NCBI GenBank assembly: GCA_034231615.1
Contig: CM067298.1
Coordinates: 8,673,640-8,737,639 of the forward strand
Reading direction: 5' to 3'
Source: Meghimatium bilineatum
Lineage: Eukaryota > Mollusca > Gastropoda > Stylommatophora > Philomycidae
Length of the DNA stretch: 64,000 bases
Shown here: positions 27,801 to 42,800 of the stretch, in pieces
Layout of the letters: the number at the start of each line of letters is the position of its first letter
Position numbering within the stretch: position 1 is the stretch's first letter
The notes under the pieces: generated by a model
Told to the model about the DNA's origin: nothing
The model's database searches: none
The model's input: only the letters and a program-made list of their open reading frames with translations
Position numbers and translations under genes: made by a program

Positions 27801-30800
27801 AGTTATGGAAGTGGTTTTTGTTGAAAATTTAACTGGATATAATAACAGATATAACAAATTATTACCCAATATAACATGGATAGCAATACAACATGGATAG
27901 CAATACAACATGTATAGCAATACAACATGGATAGCAATACAACATGGATAGTAATACAACATGGATAGCAATACAATAAGCCGGGCAGCGTATACAGACT
28001 GTAGCGCTTACGTCAATCAGAAAGTCTATCATTATTACAATGAACGCATACACTATTAGCCATCACATACATACATCACATATTGGGTATGTGTATGCAT
28101 CACATACATACATCACATATTGGGTATGTGTATGCATCACATACATACATCACATATTGGGTATGTGTATTGAACAATAAAAAAGGTAAAACGTTGAAAC
28201 TGTTTTATATATTATTTATCAATTTCCATATTCATACTCTATATTCTGATTGATTGTCCGTGGATTCATTGTAAAACTGATAGACATTGTGTTTTACGTG
28301 AGTGCTATTGTGTTATACGTGAGTGCTATTGTGTTTTACGTGAGTGCTATAATTTCAATATTGTTGTTTCATCACTCTCACTTTATATATTTTTGATTAT
28401 GGAACATAGTATTTTATGGAACATATTATTTTATGGAACATATTATTTTATGGAACATAGTATTTTATGGAACATAGTATTTTATGGAACATAGTATTTT
28501 ATGGAACATATTATTTTATGGAACATAGTATTTTATGGAACATAGTATTTTATGGAACATAGTATTTTATGGAACATAGTATTTTATGGAACATATTATT
28601 TTATGGAACATAGTATTTTATGGAACATAGTATTTTATGGAACATAGTATTTTATGGAACATAGTATTTTATGGAACATAGTATTTTATGGAACATATTA
28701 TTTTATGGAACATAGTATTTTATGGAACATAGTATTTTATGGAACATAGTATTTTATGGAACATAGTATTTTATGGAACATAGTATTTTATGGAACATAT
28801 TATTTTATGGAACATAGTATTTTATGGAACATAGTATTTTATGGAACATAGTATTTTATGGAACATAGTATTTTATGGAACACATTATTTTATGGAACAC
28901 ATTATTTTATGGAACATAGTATTTTATGGAACATATTATTTTATGGAACATAGTATTTTATGGAACATAGTATTTTATGGAACATAGTATTTTATGGAAC
29001 ATAGTATTTTATGGAACATAGTATTTTATGGAACATAACTGTAGCTTGAACTAAAAATAATTCGAAGGATCAAGCTTGTAAAAATATAACTCAAGTTTGT
29101 AAGGAAGACGTGAGAATCATGCTGTCTTGTCATTGGAAGCCGTGACCTCTTGAACACAAAGCAAATAGCTTAACCACTACGCCTGTAACAACACTGTGTC
29201 TCTTTCATATTTGGATCCCCCCAGAGTGTCTCTGAATTCTAAATTCATGGTACATTTAGTGACAATGTTCTCTATAACCTTTCCGTACACGACATGTGTA
29301 ACATACGTGTAAAATACGATAGCTTTTATGTCGGTATTTCAGTTAATCGTTCTTTATGGAAGCGAAACATGAACGGTAAACAAAAGAGCTCAAAATAAAT
29401 TGGTTATAGCTGCGACGTGATTTAAAAACAAAAATAGTGAACAATTCATGGAAAACCAAGAAAACTAAAATAGAAGTCCTCAGTGATGCTGGGGTAAAAA
29501 AACAAACAAATTATAGCAAAAATTTGAAACAGTCATGATTTTTAAGGCACTTGATTTAGAAACTACCTTAAAGATCACGTGGAGAAAAGACGCAGGAAGA
29601 CAAAAGAGAAAGTTTCTGGATAGGTTGTTACTGTAGTACAAGAAGATACCACCAACTGAACTTATTAATAACACAAGAGATAAAGTTGTGGTGGAACATG
29701 ATCGCCTACGCCACTCGGCATGGCACTTGAATGATTTATTGATTCTATCTGCGAGAAGTCTATGCTTATAGTTGCCACGGGGGATAACGTAGCTTTGTGA
29801 CCATACAACCATTAGCAGCTCTGTCTTCAAAATCGTGTAATCGTCTGTAACCTTTGCTAATATCTCGTCTCTTATATCCTAAACTAAGCTGTAGCTTATT
29901 CCATCAATTTACTGATCAAGTTTTTATTTTAAGTCACGCCTTCTCAACATCATATATTTTAGATGGCCACGTGATTGGCCGTACATCCACGTGATGTGCG
30001 TGTAATTATATGTCTCTTGAAGTCTCCGGTAGTTGCAACTTAGTCGAGAACTGTTACTATGGTATTCCGATATGCCAATGTTATTTCTCACATTAAATTC
30101 CTGAAGAAAATTGTGATTAGTACAATTATTGTACTGGGATACGTGTCATGAATGCACATTCGACATGTGGCGTGCCTTTTCCTTGGGATGGGCAGAGTAC
30201 ATAGGGTGAAAAAAATCTACATTGAAATCATCTACGCTGTTTTAATATTATCATTTTCAACTGATAGCTTAGTAGTGCTAATGCAACCTGCTCGACACGA
30301 CTTTGACCGGACTCCAGCATCGTCCCAGTTCGCGCAAGTTTAACTGTTAGACGTTTGACTAACCACTCTGCTACAAAAGTTATTCGTGTATTTATGTAAG
30401 ACTCATTTTTTAAAGTATGAACTTATTTCTAAGTGTTGTAATTAGTCATCTAATTAAATTGTAAAAACCCAAGCATTGAGAAACGTTTTTACAGCAACCC
30501 TGAACAACTGAAAGCATCACTGTTTCATAAATGTGACATTAAAGAAGCCATCAAGAACTTATGCTCAGTGACTGGTGGATCAATGATAAGACAAGACATG
30601 TTATTAGTTACTTTATACCTACGTATGATTACATGATTATATAACTATATATTTACATTATTATATATAACTATACGGTTACATGATTATTTAACTATAT
30701 GGTTAATTGGTTATATATAATTATATGACTACATAAAATATTGAGTATTATCTGTCACTATTTCTACCGTTATGTATCTGTGAGTGAAAAGCGTCGGTTA

Positions 30801-33800
30801 GACAGGGTCGCGTGGTTAGAACACCGTTCTCAGACCCTTGAGGTTCCGTGATCAATCCACGGTTGAGACATGACTTTTTCTTTCGGAGATACAATCAAAA
30901 TGCTTCCTGTACATGTCGCGGCGTCTGCTATGACAAAGTCGCCCTTATTTCCACAGCCTTTAGAAGGCCAATTCTGACACTTAGACAAACTCAGATCAAA
31001 AGACTGGATATAATCAAGAATACAGCAATGCGTATCATTCTTGGGTGCACATGAGACGCATCGACAAGAGCTATGCGATACCTACTTGACTGTCCAACGG
31101 CAGATTACAGTATTGCCGTACAGGGAAGTACCATCAAATACATGCAGATAAGGAACATCCGTTGTATTCCAAAAGAAAATTAAAGACAGTAGGCTTAAGA
31201 GAGGAAAGTCGTGGATGGGACGTGCTAATGATGTCATACAAGGCGTGTGCAGATTGCAGGATGGGGCAGCAGGTGCGGAATGGATAAGTCTACCAGCAGG
31301 TTTTGAAAGAAAACTTGTTTGAGAGTAGTAATATCACTTAGCAGGGAATGCTGTCCACAGCTGTGAAGGAAGAAGTGCAGGATTTGGTAAGTGAGAATGC
31401 CTAAGACGGGGATGTGAATATATACGCTGATGGATCTGTGATTAGAAATGTTCGCAGTGCTTGGACTTTCACAGCTCAATGAGTAGGTAACAGGATCAGG
31501 GAGGAGAGTTGGGCCTTTGCTGTGACTATGAGTAACATGCCCGTGGAGACTATGGAGGTGACCAGGGAATTTCAGTGGGTATGCACACAGAAGGTAACGC
31601 AGATCTGAATCTTGAGTGACTATGAGTATGATTAGAAATGTACAAGTGGGTCTTTTTCGCGAACAGTAGATTGATGCCTTAAAAAAGGCGACTCTGAAGT
31701 GGTTACATATATAATGGAGCTGGGGCAAGTATGTGTTCGAGGCAATAAAAGAGCAGATCAACTGGCGTCATGCGAGATTGTGGCACAGGGCTATGGTGTA
31801 ATGGATCGAGCTGACGTTTTAAACTCCTTAAGAGATATAGGCAAGCAAAATAAATTAAACAGGTTACTAAAACACTTACCTTGCCTAATAATAAAAATAT
31901 ATTAAAAGTATATATAAAAAAACATACAATAAAACTAAACAGGACAATTCTCCACGTATCGGCTCAAATTGAACCTTTTTCAAGAGACAAACAACAGAAA
32001 ACAACACAATTAAAAACAAAATAGATGGTTAGATTTGCATCATGGAGACGGAGCTTGATGAAATCTAGTCATCTATTTTGTTTTTTACCCTCCACGTGTT
32101 AGAGAGGGTATCCTGGCGGGAGAGGCTGCACACCCGAAACAGGGCAGACTGAAGGACCCTGTCATTGTATAAACGACAACGCAAGAAGTCATCATCTCGT
32201 GGATGTTGTCAAGAGTTCATCATCTCGTGGATGTTGTCAAGAGGTCATCATCTCGTGGATGTTGTCAAGAAGAAGTCATCATCTCGTGGTTGTTGTCAAG
32301 AGGTCATCATCTCGTGGATGTTGTCAAGAGGACATCATCTCGTGGATGTTGTCAAGAGGTCATCATCTCGTGGATGTTGTCAAGAGGTCATCATCTCGTG
32401 GATGTTGTCAAGAAGTCATCATCTCGTGGATGTTGTCAAGAGGTCATCATCTCGTGGATGTTGTCAAGAAGTCATCATCTCGTGGTTGTTGTCAAGAGGT
32501 CATCATCTCGTGGATGTTGTCGAGAGGTCATCATCTCGTGGATGTTGTCAAGAGGTCATCATCTCGTGGATGTTGTCAAGAGGTCATCATCTCGTGGATG
32601 TTGTCAAGAAGTCATCATCTCGTGGATGTTGTCAAGAGGTCATCATCGCCACTGCACAGACGCCGGAGACAAAGAAGTTGAGAGAATGGAAAGAAATCGC
32701 ATCAAGCAGAAGAACGAGATGAGGTATATAGGAGAAAGCTGTGGACATCAGTCAGTTTGTAGTGTACCGATGTGTTGATACAGGACGGTTGAACAGTGAT
32801 GGATATGTCCAGGAAGTTCATATAGGAAGTAGAGATATCGGATGTGAACTTGATGGTTGGGTGAAAGTTATCAATGTACTGAATGAAGCGTGTCAGGTCA
32901 GCCTCAGCCATGTCAATGATACCGATCCGATCATCGATAGACCCGCCATAAGACTCCCCCAATTGGTGTACAAGGTGGCCCATAAATATACAGGCATAGA
33001 TGGGTGTCATCTTAGTATCCATGGCGACCACACTAATTTCGTCGCAGAAGCCCATCAAACTCAAAGGAGTTAAGAGTGAGTACAAGCTCAGCAAGACGGA
33101 TGAGAGTGAGTACAAGCTCAGCAAGACGGATGAGAGTGGAGGTAGACACAGAAGGATGATGGTACTTGTCGATGAAGATCTTCAAGGTCATTAGGCCATC
33201 GGAGTGAGGTATGGACGGGTAAAGGAATCAAACATCGAGAAGAAAGAGACGATAGGTATGAACAGGGGACAATGAAATGGAGTCCAAGACAGACAGTGCA
33301 TGGTTAGTGTCTTTAAGAAATGTAGGAAGTTGTTCCACTAATGGTTGAAAGACACTGTCTAAGAAGTCCAAGATGACTGCCGCTGGGCTGGAACATCTAG
33401 AGACAATACGTCTGTCAGGGTTAGACAGCTTGTGAACTTTATGTATCATATAGACTGCAAACCTACCAACGCTGTTCTCATTGAGGCAAAGACCGGCCGC
33501 GTTGTAGGGAGAAGCTTGTCAGGGATCAATCACTTGATGGTGGTAGAGACTGTGACGTTGTGGTCAATAATAGAGCCTTTCTTTTTCTTGTATGTATTGG
33601 CCCTGTAGAACATGGATTGGACAGCTGTGCCTGGCCCTCTTGTCGATATATGTCTTTACGCCTGACCACAACCGCACTACCCTTGACTGCATGCTGATGC
33701 GATGTCACCCCGCCTGTGAAGTTTTCTGAGAGCACTGGACTCGGCCGGGGAGATGTTGGGACGCCCACGACCGGTGACGAAGAGGCACTCAATGTCACAC

Positions 33801-36800
33801 TGGGTATTCCCAATGTAGCAGTCTAGGGTCCGGGATTCACCCTATTTGTGTGTTCAGTCATGCTTACGGGAAGCACACCAGGTAAATATATTGTTTGGAT
33901 CAGATGACTGTCCACACGGCCTACTACCTTAGACATGGAACCGTAATAGCAAGCGACGATGGAACTGATGAACGTCCCGCATAAGAGCATAGCTGTCACA
34001 CCAGAGACGAAAGGATATAAACTGAAGCCCCTTGCTGAAATTGGAGATTTCATTGTCATAAATATCCAGGTCAAGAGGGATGCAGACAACCTGAGAGGTG
34101 GGTTGAGACTGAGGTGCAGAGTCGGCATGGGGAGAAGACTGAATTTATGGTTATGCTGGGTGCACATGAAGTCATACAGTTGTCTGTTAAGATTATGAAT
34201 TATCAGTCAGATAATGGAGAAGATAATAGAGTTTTCCTTCGTAAGGTACTGTAAACGATTGAAAAGTTCCGACATGGATGTGTTGTGCTCAGATATAAGA
34301 GGGGAGTAGTTAGAGGCGAAGACACACATACGGCGAGATGCACATTTAGTGTGCACTCGATGCAGCATACGTTGTTCGCGAGAGTGTATGTCATACCCGA
34401 TGAAACGATGAGATAAACACGAAATCAAGAGGGAAAAAATTGGAGTTGACGAAGAAACAGAGCTGGACAATAAAGGACACCAAGCGGTGATGATAACAAA
34501 AACGAGGTTCCAGTAAAAAATGGCGGGAAATCGAAAATATGTATTCACTGCACAAAACTGAAATCAAACAGATAAATGTGATTAATGTTGATTGTATTCA
34601 ATAGTATTCAATATGTTTACAGGTTGGGTGGAATCTATGCTGATTAGAATCGTCAACAATAGAAACACAGTTGTGGTTCCTGTTATTGAAATTATCAATC
34701 ACAAGAATTTTGAGTTGAAATGTAGAAATGAAAATTTTTACTACGGCGGTTTTGATTGGAAAGATTTGTCTTTTACCTGGATACTTCTTCCAGAAACAGA
34801 TTATGAGAGGATAAAAAATACTGCCGAGACTTACAGGTAAGTGTATACCTGGACAGCAAATGTTTAACACGTTCTGTTGTATTGATTGTGAGAAATGTTA
34901 ATATTGTTTTAATATTCGGTGTGATTAATTTGTTAAAACATTAGGAACAAAATCAACAGTTACATCAGAAGTTCTGTTTTATGAGTTGCTGTATTAAGAC
35001 AATCCCGTCAAAGACGGATGTGTCGGGCCATTGGCGCAAATAAAACAGCAACACAACGCATTTACATTCTCTGGACTACATCCTGTTGAAAATCTTGTAG
35101 GACCATTGTCCTTCTATAAGAGAGAGACAGCGGGAGTTTGAAAATGGACGCTGAAGAAGAAGTATTAAGTATTATGACAATAAAGAAACAATTAGAAGAC
35201 GGAATTGATGCCTTTGAGAAGTGGATGTATAGAAGAATAGGGAGAATTCATAGAAAGAGAAGAAAACAAAGAGGTTCTGATAACGCTTGAAGAAAAAATT
35301 ATTAAAGGAAATAAAGATCAGGAAAATAAAATATTTTGGACATATTAAAAGTGATGACACTTTTGTGAAGAACTTATTTAAGGTTTAAGTCAAGTGGAGG
35401 CGAGAAAGAGGTACGCAGAGATACAAGTGCGAGATGGACAGGTTACAGTATAGCAGAGTACACTACCAAAACAAGAGACAGATGATGTTGGATATCTGTA
35501 GGAGCCAACCTTCGTTACGGAGACGGCACTTGATGATGCTGATGATGTATTATGAATTATATTTTATCTAACAATACCAAACTGTTAGAGGATATCCGAC
35601 AAGGTGGAGAGTGTCGAAGTAAGAAAACTGTTAGAGGATATCCGACAAGGTGAAGAGTATCGAAGTAAGAAAACTGTTAGAGGATACCCGACTAATAAAT
35701 AACAAAAATACCTAATGTAAAGTAACATCAGTGAGAAATAATATTTTCCACGTTTTTCAACAGTTACAGTTCAGTCCGTATTCCTTTGTTATTTCTTATC
35801 GACATTACATTACATGTGGTATTTTTTATCTATTTATTTATTATATTATTAATCGCTGAAAATATTTCATTATCAAATGTGTTATCGATTTATATTTTAT
35901 GTAATCAGTGTAGTTATAATTAATGTCATTTGATATAGGTTACTGTATCAGTTATGTTATAAGTTATATTATAGGTAACAGCATAAGTTATAATTGTTTG
36001 CTTACATTGGAATTAATTCTGGTTTCAGATCACCAGTTATGCCAGGTGGATTATTTGCCATTAGCCGAGAATTCTTCCAGAAATTGGGAAAGTATGATCC
36101 AGAGTTGGCTTATTGGGGTGGAGAAAATATAGAGCTGTCATTCAAGGTGACGTTATTAATGTTGTATTGTTCTTTGAGCTGTCATTCAAGGTGAAACACT
36201 TGAGCTTAAGACAAGAATGAAGCACAATGATGATCACGATAATTACAGCGATGATTCTTGTGAAGATAATGATAACTATGAAAAGGAACATTTTGACGAC
36301 GATGATGATGGCGCTCAAAAAAATGATGATAGTTATTAGTTGAATCACCATAACTTTAATGCAACACATTTCCACTTGGATCTCTCATACTGACTCCAGT
36401 CAGTGTTCATCGAACCCAAACAATCTGTATTCCTTCTGAACATGCTTATCGAGTCACTAAGTATGCAGACACGAGTAGCCATCTATGTACTAATTCAGTT
36501 CACGCCTTTGGTCACTGTCATAGTCTCCATAGTCATTCTGCTAATGCGAAACTTTCATCTTTGGTTATTAAGTGTTCAAGCTGTGTTATTCTTGCCCTAT
36601 AAACATTAGAGTTTGTTGAGGATGTATTCTGTTTACATGATTATTGAAAACAGTTTCAATACTGCATGTTTCCCGTTACGGAGTTGTATAGAGGCTGGAT
36701 GTGACTTGTGTGGTAAAGACCACACGCCATTTCTGTCGCCACGACATGTACAGGGTGGTTTTTTTTTACCCTCAGACAGAAAATTTTAAAAAAAACAGTC

Positions 36801-39800
36801 CTTACCAGAAGTCAAACCTTCGGTATCACGACCTCAAGGTTGTGAGACAAAAAATCACTAATTAACAAATTTTCAAAAATATTTTTTTTCCAGATTTTAA
36901 ATACATCATTTCGTATTGATTTTGCCATGTCTATTTCAAATATCATAATGACATTCCCCAGTTGGCTGTGGTTTTTTTAATGCTGAATTTTAATTTCAGC
37001 AATACAACTTTCATGTATACTTGTTTAATCTCTGGTCAACAGATATTCATTACATTTAAGCATTATGAAAATTAGATAAGGAACACACGTTGCATTCGGA
37101 AATACAGAAAGTTAAAGGCAGCAGACTCAAAAGAGGGAGGTCGTGGATGGGACCTGCTGAGATGTCATACAAAGCGTGTGCAGATTGGAGGATATGGCAG
37201 CAGGTGCGGAATGGATAAGTCTATCCAAAGATTTCGAAACTTGTTTGAGAGTAGTAATATCGCTTAGCAGGGAATGCAGAGAATGGTGTCCCACAGCTGT
37301 GGATAAAGAAGTGCAGACTTTGGTCAGTGAGAATACCAAAGAGGTGGATGTGATTATATACACTGATAGATCTGTGATTAGACATGTTCGCAGTACTTGG
37401 GCCTTCACAGCTCAGTGCACAGGTAAAACGATCACGGAGGAGAGTGGTGCCTGTGCGGTCACTACGAGTAGTATGACTATGGAGACTATGGCGGTAACCA
37501 GGACATTTGAGTGGCTACGCACACAGAAGGTAACGCAGGTCTGCATCTTGAGTGACTCTATGAGTATGATTAAGAAGGTACAAGTGCGTCTCTTTCGCGA
37601 ACAGTGGATTGAGGCTTTGAGAAATGGAAGTCTGAAAGTGGTTATATTAATTTCGTGCCTGGACATGTGGTTGTTCGAGGAAATTGGAGGGCGCAGAAGA
37701 ATGATGGGCAACCAGCATAGGACCGGTACTGTCAGCAGAAGTTTAATGGCGGATACACTCAAGGAGAGATCGGAGCAACTATGGACGTGTCCAGTTTGCA
37801 GTGATGATGATCCGACGACTAACTAACTATTATGGAAAAAAAATGTTATTACAAATTGAATTAAGTGATATTCCATCACAAAATGTTAGAACAAATGTAA
37901 AAAGCTATTTAAAGTTCATATATACGATTTCTAAATGGCACATTTCAATCCCTACCGTCATTATTCAGTCACTGTTTCAGCTCAATTTGCTTGCTTCTTG
38001 TAGTCAATCGGTGAGGTGTCTCTTGGCACAGTCCAAAAGCAATTAGAAAGCATTGCAGAACTCAAATTGCCTTGATATAGTATTTCCATAGCAGCAAGGT
38101 CTTGGTGAAATCGTTCATCATGTTCATCACTGACTGCTCCACAGTTTCACTTGAACCAAATTCCAGTTGAGAATCCATCAATTGAATTTTTAAAGACATG
38201 TTGTAGTCTAGACTCTTATACTTGAGAAGGAGGTTTCCTACAATTGCTTCGTAATTATCAGATCTGTTGTTTCCGTGAAAATTGTCCACCACTGACGTAA
38301 ATTCTAGCAATGCTTATTTTTCCTTTCCATGCAACAGGCAAAGAAACTCATCATTGCTAAGAAGTTTTCGAATTTACTGACCAACAAATACTCCCTCTCT
38401 TAATTTCACTTCACTCAGTCTTGGAAATTTTAGCTTCACTCAGTCTTGGAAATTTTAGCTTCACTCAGTCTTGGAAATTTTAGCTTCACTCAGTCTTGGA
38501 AATTTTCTGAAGAAGTATTTGAACGCATTATCAGTATTATCCATTGCCATGACAAAGATTTCCATGAGATCCAGCTTAATCTGCAAGGGTGGCAACACAA
38601 TCTTGCTTCTGTAAACAGGTGCTGGATTCTTCACGTTCTTAGTGTCACGCTGTAATGACTGTCTGATTGACCAATGTCTCCAAAAAGCTTACCTTTTACC
38701 AACCAACTACAGTTTAAGATGTGAAACACATGTATTGAAGCATATGTGTGGTGCCCAAATCTCATCTTGATCTATCTTGCAGCCAAAATACGAAGAATAC
38801 TCAGAGTGTCATTAAGAGATAGAATTAGAAACGATAACATCAGACAGATTAACCAAAACAGTACTAGTATTGGAACACATCAAAGGACAACAGATCAAGT
38901 AGTTATTCGCACTGTTAATACATGTCCAGCACATTTCTAACAAAGACAGATTTGAGAAGGAAAAATGCAATACTAATAACGAAATTTAATCAGAGATAAA
39001 ATGTTTATACACACAAAAGTGATGTAATACCAGATATGATTACATCATATGCTTTTGGTTACATTTTTATTGGTCAGAATCAATAATTCAGTCCACCACA
39101 GCTATTGTGGCACATGTATGTATGTATATATATATATATCATCATCAAGTGCCGTGCCGAATGGCGTTGACGTTCATATTTCTCCATGAACATCTATATC
39201 TCATATATGTCATCATCTCTGTTCGTGTCGTCAATCGAAGCCATTTAGTCAAACTGTCTAATATCTTTTCTTCGGGTCTTCCCCTTTATCTTTTCCCTTC
39301 TATCTTTCCTGTTGTCACTATATTCTCAATGCCTCTTCTTCTCAATATGTGCCCAATAAATGTTGACAGTCTCTTTCTTATATTATCAATAATGCATCAT
39401 TTCACATCCACCCTTCTAAGACATTCTGCATTAGTAATCTTTGCTGTCCAAGGAATGCTACCATTCTTCGAATAAACCACATTTCCACTGTCTCCAATGA
39501 TTTTTGCGATGTCTTATTTATTGTCCATGCTTCACTTCCATAGAGTAGTACTGGTTCAATGTAGCATTCGAGAACACGTTTCTAGTATCCATCGAAATGG
39601 AATTGCTGCACAGGATATTTTTCATTTTATGGAATGCTACTTTTGCTTGTTCTATTCTGCTTATAATTTCGTTCTTGCATTTACCATCTGAAGTTATTAA
39701 TGTTCCTAAATATTTGAAAATATTCACCTGTTTTACGTTTTTCTCATTTAATACTATGTTACTATTTGGTGGGTACTATTTCCTGATGTTATCATTGTCT

Positions 39801-42800
39801 CATATATATATATATATACGGTGAATAAAAATAAAAGTTGCATATACCTAAAATAAATTCGAGCACATGAACATTTCTGAATATCATTTTCGTTTTCGGC
39901 ACCCTAAAATTAGTTAAGTTAAACATTTTTCATTAGTGGTACAAAGTTGGTGTTGACTGGGGCTAACCTATCGGGCCATGCGTCACACTACAAGACTGTT
40001 AATCTGTAAATATTAAATGGTGCACATTCAGACATTGGTACTTTGTATTTGCTACTTGAGACGTTATTTTTCTATCAACAATGTGATGTTAGTTCCTTCT
40101 TTATTGTCAAAACTTTCTTGATATGAAGTATTTATTATATTTCTATAGTACTTACGTAAAACACACGTTTTGTCGCAGTTTTACGATGACCGATAGACTA
40201 TCGCATTATGTGACAAAACATAATACATATTCTGTTTCTGTGTAGACCTGGATGTGCGGTGGCAGCTTGGAATTTGATAGATGTTCTCATATTGGCCATG
40301 TGTACCGCTTTGCCACACCTCAGGCCTACAACTACAGTGTGCTCTACAGGAACACAGTTCGAGTCGCGGAAGTCTGGATGGACGACTACAAGAACTACTT
40401 TTATGAATTCAATAACTACAGACCCGTAAGTTGTCACAGAATGACAATCATGTCAATGTGTTATCTACAATTTGTAACATTTATATCTCTAACAATATGC
40501 TCACATTTATATCTCTAACAATGTGCTCACATTTATATAGTAAATTTATATTTCTAACAATGTGCTCACGTTTATATAGTAAATTTATATCTCTAACAAT
40601 GTGCTCACATTTATATAGTAAATTAATATTTCTAACAATATGCTCACATTTATATAGTAAATTTATATTTCTAACAATGTATTTACATTTATATAGTAAA
40701 TTTATGTCTCTAACAATATGTTCATATTTATATCTCTAACAATGTGCTCACATTTATATCTCTAACAATGTGCTCACATTTATATAGTAACTTTTACAGT
40801 GTTCTCACTCTTAGCTACTCTATTCGTCATGTTGGATGACCATTCTATTACAAACCCTCCATGTCCCCAGGCTACAGGCCTAATTTCTTCTGTATGAGCC
40901 GTGGTTGGCAACGATGATAGTAGAATTAGACTCAAGGTTGATATACCTTTCTATGGGAGAAGCTGTTTCGACAAACAAATAAGGTGTCTGGGATTCGACC
41001 TGTGAATTCCTCAGACACTCGATTCGTTCACTTGTGATGCCCATCCAACACTTCGCCAAGCGCAGTCTGTGTTTTAACTCTTCGCCATTTTGTTTATCAC
41101 CTAAAGAAGTAAGTAGAGATCTTGCCTATCACGGACAAAGATTTTCGCAGTCTGCGAACAATCTCGCGTAACAAAGACATCATTCCCCTCTGTGCCCTTG
41201 GGTACTGAGCCCAATTTTGTCTGCATGAGCCGTGTTGGGTAACAGCAATAGTCGTGGTAGATTAAGTTTGGTATGTCCTCAAATATAAGGACATGCTCCC
41301 CGTACGTTACCACGACGTCCAGAGTCCACTTATCAACACAGATTCGGTCAGATATTTAAACCACATGTACTCTCAGAAATTGTCCAACGTTTTTCCTTTG
41401 CCTATTGTGAAGCTATATTTAAAGCTTTTTTTTCCTGGTGTAGCCAAGTGTACATGTTCAATATGGAGTATATACTTTAGTTAATATTCCTACTTGTAAT
41501 GGGGTCAATTGTAAAGGGACAAGTGGACTTTCGTGCGTGTTCGACCATGAATAATACTTCCGCCGAACGGTCTCGTGCTGGAATTGTAACTTCTTTGCTA
41601 CTCTATAGCTTCTCATACACAACGCTGCCCTCTAGCTTGTGTTACGTTCTCTTTATCTGCTCATACACAACCCTGCCCTCTAGCTTGTGTTACTTTCTCT
41701 ATAACTTCTCATACATAACGCTGCCCTCTAGCTTGTGTAACTTTCTCTATAGCTTCTCATACACAACGCTGCCCTCTAGCTAGTGTTCCTTTCTCTATAG
41801 CATATCATACACAACGCTACCCTCTAGCTAGTGTTCCTTTCTCTATAGCATATCATACACAACGCTGCCCTCTAGCTTGTGTTACGTTCTCTTTTTCTGC
41901 TCGTACACAACCCTGCCCTCTAGCTTGTTACTTTCTCTATAGCTTCTCATGCACAGCCCTGCCCTCTAGCTTGTGTTACTTTCTCTATAGCTTCTGTTAC
42001 ACAACGCTGCCCTCTAGCTAGTGTTCCTTTCTTTATAGTATCTCATACACAACGCTGCCCTCTAGCTTTTGTTACTTTCTCTATAACTTCTCATACATAA
42101 CGCTGCCCTCTAGCTTGTGTTACTTTCTCTATAGCTTCTCATACACAACGCTGCCCTCTAGCTTGTGTTACTTTCTCTATAGCTTCTCATACACAACGCT
42201 GCCCTCTAGCTTGTGTTACTTTCTTTATAGCTTCTCATACATAACGCTGCCCTCTAGCTTTTGTTACTTTCTCTATAAATTCTCATACATAACGCTGCCC
42301 TCTAGCTTGTGTTACTTTCTCTATAGCTTCTCATACACAACGCTGCCCTCTAGCTCGTGTTACTTTCTCTATAGCTTCTCATACACAACGCTGCCCTCTA
42401 GCTAGTGTTACTTTCTCTATAGCTTCTCATACACAACGCTGCCCTCTAGCTCGTGTTACTTTCTCTATAGCTTCTCATACACAACGCTGCCCTCTAGCTC
42501 GTGTTACTTTCTCTATAGCTTCTCATACACAACGCTGCCCTCTAGCTCGTGTTACTTTCTCTATAGCTTCTCATACACAACGCTGCCCTCTAGCTCGTGT
42601 TACTTTCTCTATAGCTTCTCATATACAACGCTGCCCTCTAGCTCGTGTTACTTTCTCTATAGCTTCTCATACACAACGCTGCCCTCTAGCTAGTGTTACT
42701 TTCTCTATAGCATCTCATACACAACGCTACCCTCTAGCTTTTGTTACTTTCTCTATAACTTCTCATACATAACGCTGCCCTCTAGCTTGTGTTACTTTCT

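Larger units (their letters stand above)
27230..28055. repeat. Direct repeat pair ~75 bp (27230-27305 and 27985-28055)
   Basis: Share GCGTATA..GACT.TAG.GCTTACGTCAATC and an AC.ATTA..CGCATAC-like end. Confidence 0.6.
31900..34560 (-). mobile_element. Penelope-like element (PLE), pseudogene
   Basis: Reading the minus strand from 34.2 kb down: [40 protein letters not shown] (PKIHK..RPIVS motif), [49 protein letters not shown] and [17 protein letters not shown], then [21 protein letters not shown]. This order matches Penelope reverse transcriptases. Several frameshifts and stops; the YxDD region is degraded. A GIY-YIG endonuclease is not visible. In intron 5, 60 bp before exon 6. Confidence 0.8.

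Noticed and set aside
32165..32778. Three overlapping plus-strand frames of 160-191 codons
   Set aside because: 28-bp array open in all frames; the real coding history is the minus-strand Penelope frame.
33228..34548. Several minus-strand frames that look like independent small genes
   Set aside because: They are pieces of one frameshifted Penelope-like reverse transcriptase region.
34598..34870. Minus-strand 90-codon frame
   Set aside because: Shadow of GALNT exon 6, whose plus-strand frame carries conserved family motifs.
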